From assembly GCF_000741785.1 (NCBI RefSeq), contig NZ_JGZP01000001.1, forward strand, positions 1 through 64,000: DNA of 64,000 nt, in the 5' to 3' direction. The position numbers and the translations under genes are program-made. Under the pieces are notes generated by a model. The model did not search any database. It saw nothing but the letters and a program-made list of their open reading frames with translations, and had not been told where the DNA came from. This DNA is from Bifidobacterium stellenboschense. Its GTDB lineage: Bacteria > Actinomycetota > Actinomycetes > Actinomycetales > Bifidobacteriaceae. Below, piece by piece: positions 7,928 through 16,914 of this stretch (position 1 is its first letter; each line of letters opens with the position of its first letter).

Positions 7928-9079
7928 TCACCGCGGCCGGCGGAACGCGCGGTCCCCGATAGGCGGGAACGGCTTGTGCGGCTCGGCCTGATACCAGTAG
8001 GCGACGGTGGCCACGTCGTCCTGCCGTTCGAAGTTGCCCGCCTCCTCGGTGCCGATCTGCTGCCATTCGACGCGAAGGTTCTTCTCGAAGTACATCGGAT
8101 CGGGCAGATGCCAGCGGTACAGCCCGCGCGTCACCGGCGTGGCGGTGTCCCAGTAGCGGCTTTCGCGCCCGGCGAGGTTCTGCGAGTAGAACGGGAATCC
8201 GAGGTAGGGGCCGGTGAACGTCTTCTCGTACATGCGGCCGTTCTCGTCGAAGTCGGCGAAACTCCAGGCGCCGCCGAAGTAGTCCTCGGCGCCGGTGCTG
8301 CACCACGTGGGGTATTCACCGTCGTCGTCGATGTAGAACTTGAACTCGCCTTCGCCCCACCAGCGGCTTTCCAGCGCGGTGAGCGCCAGGTACGTGCCGA
8401 CGTACGTTCCGTGGCCCTCGACGCCGTCGAGCACGACGTAGTCGCGGCCGAGTTCGGTGACGCGCTCGCGGCGCCATTGCGCATGGAAGCGCATCGCGTC
8501 GGCGGGCAACGCGTCGTATTCGGTGTAGTCGATCTGGTAGAAGAACGCGGGCACGTCCTCGTTGTGGTCGCTGCGCAGCACGATACGCGCATGCTCGAAC
8601 GGCATCGAGAAGTAGCAGTTGAAGCCGCGGTTCGGGTTCACCATGACGGGGATCGAGTTGATGGTGCACGACTGCGCGTGGCCGCAGCAGAAGAAGTCGC
8701 CGATCGGGCACTGCACCGAGGGCGTCTCCTCGCCGTCCCAGTAGAACTCGAGGATGAGGTTGCGCAGCACGTCCGGTCCGGTGGGGGAGGTCTTGTCGGT
8801 CACGGTCATCCAGATGTGGCGGATGACGCCCGGCCCGTCGACGTCCATCAGAGTGACGGATTCGCCGGCCTTCACCGTGCGGATGCAGGGGCTGCCCTTG
8901 CGCGAGGGGCCGAGGGCGCTGGCGGCCGTGGCGGCCTGCCCTTTGCCGCCGTGCGGGTTTTCGGCGTTGATGCATCGCGTGCGGCCCTGGGACCGCATGG
9001 TCACGGCGTCAAGCGCGCCCTGACCGAATCCGAGGCTCGCCCCGAGGTCTGCGGCGGGATTCCCGTTTGCGTTGAACAT
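7928..9079 (-). CDS. GH172 (DUF2961) glycosidase, difructose-dianhydride/alpha-fructofuranosidase-like
   Basis: Predicted 383-residue DUF2961 protein, no signal peptide, hence intracellular. DUF2961 proteins are now classed as glycoside hydrolase family 172; a characterised Bifidobacterium dentium member is a difructose dianhydride I synthase/hydrolase with alpha-fructofuranosidase activity, and other members act on arabinofuranosides. Conserved WGEGE (residues 241-245) and TGAEDYF (262-268) carry the candidate catalytic glutamates; WTTS-like substitutions are absent. It is the last gene of a binding-protein/permease operon controlled by a LacI regulator, so it probably processes the imported oligosaccharide. 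ATG at 9077-9079 follows GGAAGGAAG. Exact substrate is inferred, not shown. Confidence 0.85.
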   Translation of the reverse strand: MFNANGNPAADLGASLGFGQGALDAVTMRSQGRTRCINAENPHGGKGQAATAASALGPSRKGSPCIRTVKAGESVTLMDVDGPGVIRHIWMTVTDKTSPTGPDVLRNLILEFYWDGEETPSVQCPIGDFFCCGHAQSCTINSIPVMVNPNRGFNCYFSMPFEHARIVLRSDHNEDVPAFFYQIDYTEYDALPADAMRFHAQWRRERVTELGRDYVVLDGVEGHGTYVGTYLALTALESRWWGEGEFKFYIDDDGEYPTWCSTGAEDYFGGAWSFADFDENGRMYEKTFTGPYLGFPFYSQNLAGRESRYWDTATPVTRGLYRWHLPDPMYFEKNLRVEWQQIGTEEAGNFERQDDVATVAYWYQAEPHKPFPPIGDRAFRRPR

Positions 9080-9201
9080 GGTCGTTCACTTCCTTCCGTA
9101 AGGCGCCGCGTCCCGCCCCGTGCGCCGCGTTGCGCGTATTCCCAGGCAGATCACGGAACGGGACGTGGCGTATGTTGGTGTGTTGCTGTTTGGATGATGC
9201 G

Positions 9202-10080
9202 TCACTTCACGGCGCCGGCGGTGATGCCCTGCGAAAGCTTGCGCTGGAAGATGATGAAGAAGATGATGGTCGGGACGATGCTGAGCAGCGAGGCGGACGC
9301 CAGGGTGGTGGCCTCCATCGTGTGCTGGCCCTGCAGCGTGGCGAGCGCCAGCGGGATGGTCTGCACGTCGTCGCCCATGAGGAACGCCATCGGGATCATG
9401 TACTCATTCCAGGTCCACACGAAGAAGAACACGAACAGCACGCTGATGGTCGGCCAGGAGATCGGCAGCACCACCTTGCGCAGCACCTGCCAGCGGGAGG
9501 CGCCGTCGATGGCGGCCGCCTCGAGGATGGCCTGTGGGAACGTGCCGTACACGCTGGAAAGCAGGTAGGTGCCGTACGCGCTCTGGATGATGGTGAAGAT
9601 GATGATGATCGCGAGCCTGGTGTTGTACAGGCCTGCGGCCTTGAACATCGTGTACAGCGGGTAGAGGAGCGCCTCCTGCGGCATCATGTTCGCGAGCATG
9701 ATGGCGAGCACGATCCACGTGTTGCCCTTGACCTTGCCGATGCCCAGCGCGAAGGAGTTGAGCACGGAAAGCACCACGGCGGCGACGGCCACCACGAGCG
9801 AGATGATCAGGGAGTTGAGGAACTTCAGCGGGAACTTGGTGGTGGTCCAGAAGGATACGATGCCTTCCATCGTGAAGGTCTTCGGCAGGCTCAACGGGCC
9901 GGTGGCGTTGTAGTCGGCCTGCGTCTTGAATGCGTTGACGGTGAGCACCAGCAGCGGGAACAGCACGATGAGCGCGGCGACGATAAGCAGGACCAGCGTC
10001 ACCCAGTCCCCTGCGGAGCGTACGTGCTGCGTTTTGCGGGATGCCCTTTTTGCCGCGGCGGCGGTCATTGATTGCGTCAT
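9202..10080 (-). CDS. Carbohydrate ABC transporter permease (MalG type)
   Basis: Inner-membrane subunit of 292 residues with about six hydrophobic helices (first at about 27-48). The coupling-loop EAA motif is EAAAIDGASRWQVLRKVVLP near residue 190, which docks to the shared ATPase; no ATPase gene is nearby, as usual in bifidobacteria, where MsmK-like ATPases serve several systems. Follows the MalF-type permease by 78 bp on the same strand, giving the order binding protein, MalF-type, MalG-type, GH172. Confidence 0.93.
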   Translation of the reverse strand: MTQSMTAAAAKRASRKTQHVRSAGDWVTLVLLIVAALIVLFPLLVLTVNAFKTQADYNATGPLSLPKTFTMEGIVSFWTTTKFPLKFLNSLIISLVVAVAAVVLSVLNSFALGIGKVKGNTWIVLAIMLANMMPQEALLYPLYTMFKAAGLYNTRLAIIIIFTIIQSAYGTYLLSSVYGTFPQAILEAAAIDGASRWQVLRKVVLPISWPTISVLFVFFFVWTWNEYMIPMAFLMGDDVQTIPLALATLQGQHTMEATTLASASLLSIVPTIIFFIIFQRKLSQGITAGAVK

Positions 10081-10158
10081 GGTTCAACCCTCGGTTTCAG
10101 TCGTTTCGATCGTTCGATCGTTTCGGTATGTCGTTTCGGTGCGCGGTCGGCGCGGATG

Positions 10159-11100
10159 TCAGACCAGGTTCTTCTCGACGCGCTTCTGGATGATGGTGAA
10201 CACCACGGAGAAGACGATGATCACGGCGGTCAGCGCGGTGGAGATGGCGGCGCCGTAGCCGACCTGCTGCACCTGGAAGAACTGGTTGTACGAGTAGTAG
10301 GACGGCACGGTGGTCGCGGTGCCTGGGCCGCCCTTGGTGAGCAGGTAGACCGGCGCGAAGGTCTTCAGCGCACCGATGGTGGCGGTGAGGATGACCACGA
10401 GCAGTTCGGGGATGATGGACGGCAGGGTGACGACGCGGAACTTCTGCCACCAGTTGGCGCCGTCGAGGCTGGCGGCCTCGTACAGTTCCGGGTCGACGCG
10501 CTGCAGGCCGGACATGAAGATGACGATCGGGTAGCCGAGCTGGATCCACACGAGGATGAACATGAGCACGGGCAGGGCGCTGTCGGGGCTGCCAAGCCAG
10601 TTGTGGGTCAGGGAGCCGAGTCCGACCTGTTCGAGGAGCGCGTTGACGGCGCCGTCCTCCGGGCGGAAGATCCAGCCCATGATGATTGCGGCGACGGCGA
10701 CCGGCAACAGCTGCGGCAGGTAGAACAGGGCTCGCAGGAAGGACGCGGTCTTGCCGCCGAACTTCTTCTGGATGACGTCGGTGAGCAGGGAGGAGATGAA
10801 CAGGCCGAGGATGGTCGGGATGACCACGATGGCCACGATGATCCAGAACGAGTTGAGGAAGGAGATCCAGAACGTGGAATCCTTGAAGAGGCGCTGCCAG
10901 TTCTGCAGTCCGATGAACCGGACCGGGCCGACGCCGCGCCAGCGGGTGAAGCTCAGGTAGATGTTCCAGACGAACGGGACGATGACGATGATGGTCAGGC
11001 CCAGGATGCCGGGGATGAGGTAGGGCACGAATCGTGAGGATTTGTTGCCGGGAAGTCGTGACAGCGATTCGTGATGAGCATGCTTGCGGTTGCCTGCCAT
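10159..11100 (-). CDS. Carbohydrate ABC transporter permease (MalF type)
   Basis: 313-residue inner-membrane protein with a cytosolic N-terminus and about six helices starting near residue 25. EAA motif at about residue 208 (YEAASLDGANWWQKFRVVTL). Partner of the MalG-type permease downstream. ATG at 11098-11100 has AAGGAG 9 bp upstream. A GC-rich palindrome lies between this gene and the binding-protein gene and may lower permease expression relative to the binding protein. Confidence 0.93.
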   Translation of the reverse strand: MAGNRKHAHHESLSRLPGNKSSRFVPYLIPGILGLTIIVIVPFVWNIYLSFTRWRGVGPVRFIGLQNWQRLFKDSTFWISFLNSFWIIVAIVVIPTILGLFISSLLTDVIQKKFGGKTASFLRALFYLPQLLPVAVAAIIMGWIFRPEDGAVNALLEQVGLGSLTHNWLGSPDSALPVLMFILVWIQLGYPIVIFMSGLQRVDPELYEAASLDGANWWQKFRVVTLPSIIPELLVVILTATIGALKTFAPVYLLTKGGPGTATTVPSYYSYNQFFQVQQVGYGAAISTALTAVIIVFSVVFTIIQKRVEKNLV

Positions 11101-11281
11101 TGCTCTCTACTCCTTATGTGCGATAACGATATGCGGTCGATGCGGTGACGACGACGTTGAGGCGCGGTGTCTTGGTGGATGCGAATGGAATGGACGGGGG
11201 AGAGAAGGAGCGGCGTGGTGCGGGAAGGGGCGCACGCACCCCGCCACGGGTGGTCCGGCCGATGGGCTGGACTGGCCGATG

Positions 11282-11320
11282 GGTCCGGACGTCCGGACCG
11301 GATAAGGACCGGACGTCCGG
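11282..11320 (-). terminator. Paired palindromes between binding protein and permease genes
   Basis: The perfect 18-bp palindrome GGTCCGGACGTCCGGACC (11282-11299) is followed by a second CCGGACGTCCGG (11309-11320), together able to fold as two small hairpins or one longer one 9 bp after the binding-protein stop. Intercistronic hairpins at this place commonly attenuate or stabilise binding-protein mRNA. Confidence 0.55.
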
Positions 11321-11328
11321 GCTTGGAC

Positions 11329-12633
11329 TCAGTTGGCGAAGCCCATCTCCTCGACGCCGGAGTCGTACTTGGAGTGGATGTCCTTGAGCACGGCGGAGGC
11401 GTCCTTGGTGCCGTTCACGAGCTCCTGGAAGGAGGCCGGGATGGCGTCGGTGAGGCTGGAGGCGGCGTAGTCGGGGTAGTAGCTGAGCTTGCTCTTGCTG
11501 GCGTAGGAGTCGTACTCCTCGATCATGGCCTTGCTCTTCTCGTCGGTGATCTTGTCGGGGTCGGCGGCGACGGGGATGCCGCCGGCGTTGCCGAGGAAGT
11601 TCTGGACGTCATCGGAGAGCACGTAGTTGATGAACTTGGCGGCGAGGTCCTTGTGCTTGGAGCGCTCGGGGATGACCAGCAGGTTGCCTGCGCAGCCGAC
11701 GGCGTACTCGGAGTCGGGCATGACGGCGGCGGTCCAGTCGAAGTTCTTGATCTGCTTGGCGAAACGGCCCTGGTTCCAGGTGCCGGTCTGGTAGATCGGG
11801 TACTCGCCCTTGATGAACGCCTGGGTGGTGTCCTCGGCCTTCATGCCGGTCGCGTTCTTGGAGATGAAGCCCTTGTCGAGCCAGTCGCTGATGGTGCTGG
11901 TGGCGCCGGTGAGGGTCTTAGAGTTCCAGTTCACGTCGCCCTTGTACAGGTGCCAGGCGTCCATGAACTTGGCGTCGGCGTTCTTGGAGACCAGCTGCCA
12001 CCACAGCCACATGACGCCGTATTCCTGGGCGTCGGCGGCGATCGGGGTCACGCCGGCGTCGACGAACTTCTGGCAGGCGTCGACGAACTCGTCGTAGGTG
12101 GTCGGGATCTCGATGCCGTACTTGGCGAACAGGTCCTTGTTGTAGTAGACGCGCTGGAACTCGGCGTAGCTGGACATGCCGTACCAGGTGTCGCCGCCCA
12201 TGATGCCGTTCTCGTCGTACTTGGCGGTTTCGGCGTTGGAGCCTGTGACCTTCTTGTCCCAGCCGTACTGGTCGACGTAGTCGCCGAGGTCGGTGAGCAG
12301 GCCCATGGTGGAGAGCACGCCGGCGGAACCGTTGCCGCGGTTGGATTCCATGAGGTCGGGGGCCTCGTCGGAGTTGAGGAACTGGCTGCCGTTCTGCGCG
12401 ATCTGGGTGAAGGACTTGCGCTCGAACTTGATGGTGACGCCGGTCTCCTTCTTGAACATTTCGGCGGCCTTCTTCCACGCCTGGGTCTGGCCGGCGCCCT
12501 CCTCCTCGTAGTACCAGAAGGACAGGCTGTCCGGGGTGCCCTCGTCCTGCGCGGTGTCGCTGCCGCACGCCGCCAGCGCGGTCACGGACATGGCCGCCAC
12601 GGCCAGTGCTGCGAGGCCTCGTTTGATGTTCAT
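11329..12633 (-). CDS. Sugar ABC transporter solute-binding lipoprotein (family 1)
   Basis: 434-residue extracellular binding protein anchored through the lipobox LAAC (Cys23) after a signal peptide starting MNIKRGLAALAVAAM. Solute-binding family 1 fold features include RVYYNKDLFAKYGIEIPTT (hinge and helix typical of the family). First gene of the operon with both permeases and the GH172 enzyme, so the ligand is likely a fructose- or arabinose-containing oligosaccharide (inferred). AAGGAG precedes the ATG at 12631-12633. Upstream are two copies of the operator that also marks the adjacent lacI promoter. Confidence 0.95.
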   Translation of the reverse strand: MNIKRGLAALAVAAMSVTALAACGSDTAQDEGTPDSLSFWYYEEEGAGQTQAWKKAAEMFKKETGVTIKFERKSFTQIAQNGSQFLNSDEAPDLMESNRGNGSAGVLSTMGLLTDLGDYVDQYGWDKKVTGSNAETAKYDENGIMGGDTWYGMSSYAEFQRVYYNKDLFAKYGIEIPTTYDEFVDACQKFVDAGVTPIAADAQEYGVMWLWWQLVSKNADAKFMDAWHLYKGDVNWNSKTLTGATSTISDWLDKGFISKNATGMKAEDTTQAFIKGEYPIYQTGTWNQGRFAKQIKNFDWTAAVMPDSEYAVGCAGNLLVIPERSKHKDLAAKFINYVLSDDVQNFLGNAGGIPVAADPDKITDEKSKAMIEEYDSYASKSKLSYYPDYAASSLTDAIPASFQELVNGTKDASAVLKDIHSKYDSGVEEMGFAN

Positions 12634-12683
12634 GGGATTCTCCTTTTCCTTTGGTTATTGCTTGCGCAACAGCTGCATCTCGT

Positions 12684-12701
12684 AATCGAATCGTTTCGAT
12701 T
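12684..12701 (-). promoter_or_regulatory. LacI-type operator upstream of the GH172 operon (proximal)
   Basis: AATCGAATCGTTTCGATT, an 18-bp palindrome with one mismatch, lies about 50 bp upstream of the binding-protein start codon. It matches the sites at 12777, 14102 and 14128. Confidence 0.8.
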
Positions 12702-12776
12702 AGAGGGACGGATACCGGGCTCCTTTCATGTCCGATATCGTGGCGGCCGGCCCTGCGGCCGGGAGATCGCGGTGTT

Positions 12777-12794
12777 TATCGAATCGTTTCGATT
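12777..12794 (-). promoter_or_regulatory. LacI-type operator upstream of the GH172 operon (distal)
   Basis: TATCGAATCGTTTCGATT, same motif as the proximal site, 93 bp away. Two spaced sites would permit looping or two-site repression by the adjacent regulator. Confidence 0.8.
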
Positions 12795-12833
12795 ACCGTG
12801 ATGGCGAGAGTGCGGCATGTTCCTTCATCGGCA

Positions 12834-13919
12834 TCACGCCACGCTTTCTACAAGGGAAGTCTTCGAATAGGGGGAGGGGACCGCAAGTCCCACGGAATCG
12901 GCCGGGCCCACCGTGAGGACCGAGCCATGCTCCTGGACCTGCGGGAGCACGAATTCGCTGGCATCGGCGATGTCGGCGCCGCCCTCGACCGCGGACACCA
13001 GCAGTCCGACGGCCTTGGAGCACAGCAGTCGCGGCATCAGGGGAATCTCGGTGACCGGACGGACCACCAGGTCGTTCTCGAAGAACGTGCCGACCGACAG
13101 CACGGAGATGTCGGAGGGGATATCCATGCCACGCTCGACCAGCTCCTGCATCACCATGTTGAGCACGGTGGCGCTGGCCTGGTTGACAATCGCGGTGGGA
13201 CGGGGGTCCATGGCCATCAGATCGCGGACGAACGCGGCGGCGTCGAAACGGTCCGCCTCGTTCCTTCCGGACTCGACGACGCGCATGCCGAGCTCGGCGG
13301 CGCGGTCGAGCATGCGCTGGCGCAGCGTGACCACGTAACCGGAACGGCGGGCATAGTCGCGTTCGTTGTCGCGCAACAGCGCCACGGTACGGTGGCCGTG
13401 CTCATACAGGTAGTCCATCGCCAGTGCGGCCGCGGCGTCGAAATCGACGTCCACGCACGCGCAGTCGCCGCGATGCGTGGGATAGCCGATGGCGACGCAC
13501 GGCTTGCCGTACGAATCCGCCTGCATGACGCGGTCGTCGTCCTCGACGATGTCGAGCAGGACCACGCCGTCGACCATGTTGCTGCGGGTCACGCGTTGGA
13601 TGTCGTCCACCGCGTCCTCGCCCGTGAGCAACAGCACGTCGTAACCGGCGTTCTTTGCCTGCCATGCGGTGTGGAGGAAGTACGCGTTGTACTTGGCCTC
13701 GTTGATGTCGCCGCGAATCGGCTCGCTCACCGCCAGGATCTGGTTGCGGCGTCCGCGCATCTTCTGCGCAGACGCGTCCGGGGTGTACTTCAGCTCCCGG
13801 ATCGCTTCCATCACCTTACTGGCGGTCTTCTCCGAAATCGCGCGCTTGCCCGACAGCACGTAGGACACGGTGCTGACCGAGACCCCGGCGGCACGAGCCA
13901 CATCCTTGATTCCAGCCAT
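12834..13919 (-). CDS. LacI-family repressor of the GH172/ABC operon
   Basis: 361-residue regulator: N-terminal LacI helix-turn-helix (IKDVARAAGVSVSTVSYVLSG, residues about 4-24) and a periplasmic-binding-like effector domain. The start at 13917-13919 (MAGIKD) is preferred over the overlapping ATG at 13920-13922 because AGGAGG then has normal spacing. The gene lies upstream of and in the same direction as the binding-protein operon. Its own promoter contains the same operator as the operon, so autoregulation and repression of the operon are expected; the effector is presumably the imported sugar or a product. Confidence 0.93.
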   Translation of the reverse strand: MAGIKDVARAAGVSVSTVSYVLSGKRAISEKTASKVMEAIRELKYTPDASAQKMRGRRNQILAVSEPIRGDINEAKYNAYFLHTAWQAKNAGYDVLLLTGEDAVDDIQRVTRSNMVDGVVLLDIVEDDDRVMQADSYGKPCVAIGYPTHRGDCACVDVDFDAAAALAMDYLYEHGHRTVALLRDNERDYARRSGYVVTLRQRMLDRAAELGMRVVESGRNEADRFDAAAFVRDLMAMDPRPTAIVNQASATVLNMVMQELVERGMDIPSDISVLSVGTFFENDLVVRPVTEIPLMPRLLCSKAVGLLVSAVEGGADIADASEFVLPQVQEHGSVLTVGPADSVGLAVPSPYSKTSLVESVA

Positions 13920-14101
13920 CATCGCCTCCTTCCACGGTCGCGCAATCGCATTGACGGCACTGTCTTCGATGATATTCCTCATCGAACCCGCTCGCAGCCA
14001 GCCCCGCGGCCATGTCGCCATGTCCGGCGCGCCTTGCGCCGATCATGGTCGATTGCGGTCGCTCACGGATCCGTCTACGTCGCTCCGTTCCGACAATCAC
14101 T

Positions 14102-14150
14102 GTCGAAACGTTTCGCAAATACTATACGTCGAATCGTTTCGACTTGTCAA
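14102..14150 (-). promoter_or_regulatory. Promoter and two operators of the GH172-operon lacI gene
   Basis: On the minus strand, -35 TTGACA (14145-14150) and -10 TATAGT (14121-14126) are separated by 18 bp. The operator GTCGAATCGTTTCGAC (14128-14143) fills the spacer, and a second one, TCGAAACGTTTCG (14103-14115), lies just downstream of the -10. Both match the operators in front of the transporter operon. The 5' leader before the ATG would be roughly 195 nt. Confidence 0.85.
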
Positions 14151-14235
14151 TCGCACGACACGCCGCAACGGGCGAGAGCACCCCGGCGAGGCCGCCCTTC
14201 CCGCTTTGGCGTGCCACTCCCTTAGAGTGGGTGGC

Positions 14236-15570
14236 ATGTCACTTGGCCTGAACATCCTGCTGATTTTCGTGTTCCTGCTGCTCGGTTCGATCTTCTCCGG
14301 CACCGAGCTGGCGCTGGTGAGCCTGCGCGGCTCCCAGATCGACCAGATGGAGCAGGAGGACGCCCGCGGCGCCCGCGTGGCCAAGATCGCCCGCGACCCG
14401 AACACGTTCCTGTCCACCGTGCAGATCGGCGTGACCCTGTGCGGCTTCCTGTCCGCGTCGTTCGGCGAATCGTCGATCTCCCCGTACATCACGCCGGTCG
14501 TGGAGGGCTGGGGCGTGCCCGCGCACATCGCCGCGCCGCTGACCACGATCAGCCTCACGCTCATCATCTCCTACTGCTCGATTGTGATTTCGGAGATGGT
14601 GCCGAAGCGCATCGCCATGCAGCGCACGGAGGAGATCGCACGCGCCGTAGTGCCCGCGATCGACATCTTCGCGAAGGTGTGCAGCCCGATCATCTGGCTC
14701 ATCGGCAAGAACACGAACGGTCTGGTGCGCCTGCTCGGCTTCGACCCGAACGAGACCGAATCCGAGGTGAGCGACGACGAGCTGCGCGTGCTCGTCAATT
14801 CGAACACGAACCTGAGCAAGGACGAACGCACGATCCTCGACGACGTGTTCGACGCGTCGGAGACGATCGTCGCCGAGGTGATGCGCCCGCGCGCCGACGT
14901 CGTGTTCATCGACGGCGCGATGCCGATCGGAGACGCCGCCGCGTATGTGCGTGAGATGCCGTATTCGCGATACCCGGTCACCGGCAAGGATTTCGACGAC
15001 GTGCTCGGTTTCGTGCACGTGCGCGACCTGCTCGACGTGCGCGATCCGGAGGCGACGACCGTGGCCGACGTGACGCGCGAGGGCATCTCCCTGCCGGGCA
15101 CGTCGAAGCTGCTGCCGAGCCTCGAACTGCTGCGCAAGCGCGGCATCCATCTGGCCGTCGTCATCGACGAGTACGGCGGCACGGACGGTATCGTCACGCT
15201 CGAGGACATGACCGAGGAGCTTGTCGGCGACATCCGCGACGAATACGATCTGCCCGACGAGCCGGGCGGCGCGCGACGCAACCGTCGCGACGCGTTCGTC
15301 AACGGCGTGGCGACGATCGAGGGCGGCATGACGCTCGAGGATTTCGAGGACCTGACCGGCATCGAACTGGAGGACGGCCCGTACGAGACGGTGGCCGGGT
15401 ACTTCCTCGCGCACACCGGCAAGATGGGCGAGGTCGGCGACGTGCTGCACGCCGACGGCTACAACATGGTCGTCACCAAGATCGACGGCCGCCGCATCGA
15501 CACGATCGAAGTGCGCAAGGCCGGCGCCCCGGACCACGCCGAGACGCCGGGGCCTGCGCAGCCGAAGTGA
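14236..15570 (+). CDS. CNNM/CBS-domain membrane protein (HlyC/CorC family)
   Basis: 444 residues. DUF21/CNNM membrane domain with about four helices (residues 1-190), then a CBS pair (about 205-325; EVMRPRADVVFID, YSRYPVTGK, VVIDEYGGTDGIVTLEDM) and a CorC_HlyC domain at the C-terminus (about 340-425; VNGVATIEGGM). Proteins of this family act in Mg2+/Co2+ efflux or homeostasis at the membrane. ATG at 14236 has only a weak upstream site (GAGTGGG); the assigned start fits the family N-terminus. Divergent from the lacI gene; not obviously linked in function. Confidence 0.9.
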   Translation: MSLGLNILLIFVFLLLGSIFSGTELALVSLRGSQIDQMEQEDARGARVAKIARDPNTFLSTVQIGVTLCGFLSASFGESSISPYITPVVEGWGVPAHIAAPLTTISLTLIISYCSIVISEMVPKRIAMQRTEEIARAVVPAIDIFAKVCSPIIWLIGKNTNGLVRLLGFDPNETESEVSDDELRVLVNSNTNLSKDERTILDDVFDASETIVAEVMRPRADVVFIDGAMPIGDAAAYVREMPYSRYPVTGKDFDDVLGFVHVRDLLDVRDPEATTVADVTREGISLPGTSKLLPSLELLRKRGIHLAVVIDEYGGTDGIVTLEDMTEELVGDIRDEYDLPDEPGGARRNRRDAFVNGVATIEGGMTLEDFEDLTGIELEDGPYETVAGYFLAHTGKMGEVGDVLHADGYNMVVTKIDGRRIDTIEVRKAGAPDHAETPGPAQPK

Positions 15571-15666
15571 AGCCGTCCATCCGTTGACGGTAGACTTGGG
15601 GGACGGGTTCCTTACGGGAGATTCCCACAAGGAACGTCCCTCATCAGGAAAGGAAGGACACCCACC

Positions 15667-16146
15667 ATGACACTCGCATTCATCGTCCCGGGTCTTGACG
15701 AAGCGACCTCGGAGAAGGCCATCGCCATTCTGCAGAACCGCCTCAGCCAGGAGCAGGAGGCGGCGCTCGTCCTCAAGCACGCGCATTGGAACGTGACCGG
15801 CCCGAACTTCATCGCCGTGCACGAGATGCTCGACCCGCAGGTCGAGGTCGTGCTCGCGCAGGCGGACGAGACCGCCGAGCGCATCGCCACGCTGGGCGGT
15901 ACTCCGGACGGCCGCGCCGACGCGATCACGCGCAACCGCACGTGGAAGCCGTTCGACGTCGAGGGCCGCGCCGGCACCGAGGAGTATCTCAAGGCGCTCA
16001 TCGAGTACTACGACGCGTTCATCGCCGACGACCGCAAGGCCATCGCCGAACTGGACGACCTCGACCTCGTGAGCTCCAACATCATCCAGGACCACGTGCA
16101 GGAGCTTGAGAAGTTCCAGTGGTTCATGCGCAGCCACCTCGCGTGA
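15667..16146 (+). CDS. dps: Dps-family DNA-protecting ferritin
   Basis: 159-residue ferritin-like protein forming a dodecameric shell that oxidises and stores iron and protects DNA. All ferroxidase ligands are at family spacing: His40 (HAHWNVTGPNF), His52 and Asp56 (VHEMLD), Asp67 and Glu71. AAAGGAAGGA precedes the ATG. The leader has a small inverted repeat GTTCCTT (15607-15613)/AAGGAAC (15629-15635), possibly regulatory. Monocistronic and followed by the long repeat region. Confidence 0.95.
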   Translation: MTLAFIVPGLDEATSEKAIAILQNRLSQEQEAALVLKHAHWNVTGPNFIAVHEMLDPQVEVVLAQADETAERIATLGGTPDGRADAITRNRTWKPFDVEGRAGTEEYLKALIEYYDAFIADDRKAIAELDDLDLVSSNIIQDHVQELEKFQWFMRSHLA

Positions 16147-16229
16147 GAACACGCACCTAGCCCGAGGCGCAGTCACTTCGCGTGAGGGCGCACAGCCCCG
16201 AGCGGCGGAAAACACAGAGATGAGACACA

Positions 16230-16772
16230 CCCCTTACTCCAATGTTTCCGCCGCTCATTCATTCCCAGCGCCGGTTCGCAGCGTCCCGTTCCCAGCGCCG
16301 TCCCATTACTAGAGTCCCGTTTCCGACGCCGTCCCATTACTAGAGTCCCGTTCGCAGCGCCCCGTTTCCAGCACTCGTCCCCAGCGCTCCGTTCGCAGCG
16401 CTCCGTTGCCTGCCCCGGCGCCTGTTCCCAGCGTCCCGTTGTCCCAGCCCGGTTCCCAAAGTCCCGTTCCCAGTGCCTGTTGCCGGTTCCCGGCGCTGGT
16501 TACCGGTTCCCAGCGTCCCGTTGTCCGGAAATGACCCCATTGCTCCCGACAAAACGCCGCTAAGCAGATGTCAGCGTCCCATAGCCGGGAACACGGCCCT
16601 TTGCTCCCGACAGCGGGACGCTGAGCAAACGTCAACGTCCCGTAGTCCGGAGCAATGGGAGGATTTCCGGACTACGGGACGCTTCCACCCGGGACACTCA
16701 CACTGCGGGACGCTCACACCCGGGAGCCTACACTCGGGACGCTGACGCTTACGCTGCGGGACGCTTACGCGG
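16230..16772. repeat. Degenerate 14-16-bp repeat arrays in inverted orientation around a 16-bp hairpin
   Basis: From about 16250 to 16530 units ending in CAGCGTCCCGTT recur mostly every 14 bp (some 17). From about 16675 to 16770 the reverse-complement unit CGGGACGCT recurs at 16675, 16690, 16706, 16721, 16735 and 16757. Between them CGTCCCGTAGTCCGGA (16636-16651) pairs perfectly with TCCGGACTACGGGACG (16666-16681). The 768-bp gap between dps and the peptide-binding protein contains no credible gene. Confidence 0.85.
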
Positions 16773-16801
16773 TTATTCGCTGCCACGAACAACCACCATC
16801 G

Positions 16802-16849
16802 ACCACCCTCAGTCCGGCGATGCCGGACAGCTCCCGCCAGCGGGAGCGG
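16802..16849. repeat. Palindromic intergenic unit
   Basis: One copy of the family: CAGTCCGGCGATGCCGGACAG hairpin (written here as arms GTCCGGC and GCCGGAC) next to GCTCCCGCCAGCGGGAGC. It lies downstream of the convergent dps and oppA-like genes. Confidence 0.7.
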
Positions 16850-16914
16850 CACCATGGGGACCGACACCACGGAAGCAACACCACCCGCCTGTCTTGCGGC
16901 TCCTGTCTACCCCG

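Noticed and set aside
8131-8592. Second-frame ORF inside the GH172 gene
   Set aside because: Ser/Arg/Thr-rich translation typical of a shifted high-GC frame; GH172 motifs are all in the main frame.
16230-16772. Possible CRISPR array
   Set aside because: Units are short (14-16 bp), degenerate, without unique spacers of constant size, and no cas genes are in the window. The same holds for the arrays at 2.1, 7.7, 37.0 and 41.2 kb.
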